The notes below the pieces were generated by a model. The model was not told the origin of the DNA. It did not search any database and was given only the letters and a program-made list of their open reading frames with translations. From NCBI GenBank assembly GCA_015478945.1, contig JABUQX010060171.1, forward strand, positions 30,001 to 93,582: a DNA stretch of 63,582 nucleotides. Reading direction: 5' to 3'. Each line of letters opens with the position of its first letter. Position 1 is the stretch's first letter. Both the position numbers and the translations under genes were made by a program. This stretch comes from Trachelipus rathkii (lineage: Eukaryota; Arthropoda; Malacostraca; Isopoda; Trachelipodidae). Below, piece after piece: positions 62,765 through 63,582 of the stretch.

Positions 62765-63550
62765 GAAAAAAATAGTCCCTGGAATTGTACAGTAAACCAT
62801 TTAGCTTCCTTGCGATTTACAAGTAAGATATCCTGTACGGTGCTATTAGAATGATACTGCATGGATATAAAGTGTTTTAAGGTAGTTTGGAAAATATCAG
62901 ATAAAAGGGAGTGATGTTTCAACGACTTACCAGTGAGTACATGTAATGAATGGAGCATGAGCTGTTGAAGTCTGAGGTTATAAGAGGATAGAGAATATTG
63001 AGACTGTGTAAGAAAGGTGTCTTTCATGAACCTTCTCGATTGGAAGAAAGGTATGTGATGAGATTCAGGAAGACAGTGTCCTGTTTATAGATAGCGATGA
63101 AATAGAGAGAGTGATCAACATTTGATTGATAGTAACGGAATAAGCCTGACTACAACCATTTAGAAGATGAGGAAGCTAGTTGTAAGTGGAATCACCTCAG
63201 ATGCTGAGGCAAACTCTATATCAGGGGCGAACGACACTCCATAAATATCAAACATGGTGGCGTTAAGAAATTCTGAATGTGCTCAGAACACCCAACTTTT
63301 AGAAGCTTGTTTGTAAAAGAGATCAACATATTGACCCTTCTACATGAAGGTTCACGAGAAAAAGAAACTCCAAGAACATTAAGACAGACGAAGGTTTTTC
63401 GAAAATTTTAAAGTCGTGTGAAAACTTGAGGAGGAATATGAGTTTTGGAGGCATTGAAAACAACCATATTTCATTTGCCGTCACTTGCTCATAGTTGAGT
63501 GGAAAGTCTTTCAAAGTGAGAGGAGAAATGAAGGGTGGAGTGATCGTCAT
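62765..63550 (-). pseudogene. Probable LINE reverse transcriptase C-terminal (thumb) region
   Basis: Minus-strand reading from 63550 down gives K-M-V-V-F-N-A-S-K near 63465-63440, then after a slip V-L-G-V-S-F-S-R-E near 63375-63350, then K-L-L-K-V-G near 63315-63295. Next comes F-L-T-P-P-C-L-I near 63265-63245 with R-S-P-L-I, then G-D-S-T-Y-N. This order, K-T-x-x-x-x-F, L-G-V-x-F, K-x-x-K-x-x-G-x-L, F-L-T-P, Y-x-S-x-I-R-P-x-L, is that of jockey/CR1-type LINE thumbs. The 63027-62761 frame (88 codons) follows but is less clear. Several frame changes are needed; the element continues beyond the window edge. Confidence 0.5.
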
Positions 63551-63582
63551 AGGAGTGGATAGGGTTTGAAATATAGTGAGAA

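Overview
The window looks like intergenic, repeat-dominated DNA from an invertebrate nuclear genome. I found no host protein-coding gene, rRNA, tRNA or CRISPR array that I could defend. The DNA is AT-rich and full of long (AT)n and (ATT)n microsatellites. Nearly every recognisable coding trace is a broken transposable element. The main LINE family has an endonuclease, a reverse transcriptase and a C-terminal W-F-G-H-V-E-R tail region, and it resembles families I associate with decapod crustaceans. With the Penelope-like, hAT and Tc1/mariner remnants and the heavy microsatellite load, a decapod crustacean such as a penaeid shrimp or crab is the best guess. This is inference, not proof.

Layout. 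0-1 kb: a Penelope-like element (PLE), reverse transcriptase end plus GIY-YIG endonuclease, on +. 1.2-1.9 kb: AT and ATT arrays. 1.87-5.8 kb: several diverged copies of a roughly 0.6 kb repeat, in + orientation on the left and - orientation on the right. 6.2-6.4 kb: a second copy of the PLE reverse-transcriptase segment, inverted. 7-8.9 kb: GATA, GAATC and AT repeats, a hAT dimerisation domain on -, and an 87-base A run. 9.4-10.7 kb: a hAT-like transposase on +. 11.1-25 kb: about 14 kb that is extremely G-poor on the + strand and has no recognisable gene. 25-31 kb: unassigned, except for a short bacterial-looking membrane-protein motif near 27.4 kb. 31.1 kb: LINE reverse-transcriptase fragment. 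32-35.6 kb: a pyrimidine tract and a second skewed stretch. 39-40.4 kb: LTR retrotransposon 5' end on - (LTR, primer-binding site, gag with CCHC knuckle). 40.7-44.8 kb: one LINE on -, split by a 1.4 kb insertion. 48.1-49 kb: LINE 3' end on -. 51.2-51.7 kb: a different LINE clade on +. 52.6-59.7 kb: three fragments of the main LINE on +, the last nearly covering the whole polymerase. 60.9-62.3 kb: Tc1/mariner transposase on - between two AT arrays. 62.8-63.55 kb: probable LINE reverse-transcriptase C-terminus on -.

Every element is broken by frameshifts and stops every few tens of codons, regardless of family. Old age explains part of this. The uniform damage and the long G-poor blocks also fit a poorly polished long-read assembly. 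No set of genes in this window works together as a pathway; the window records repeated transposon insertion and microsatellite expansion.
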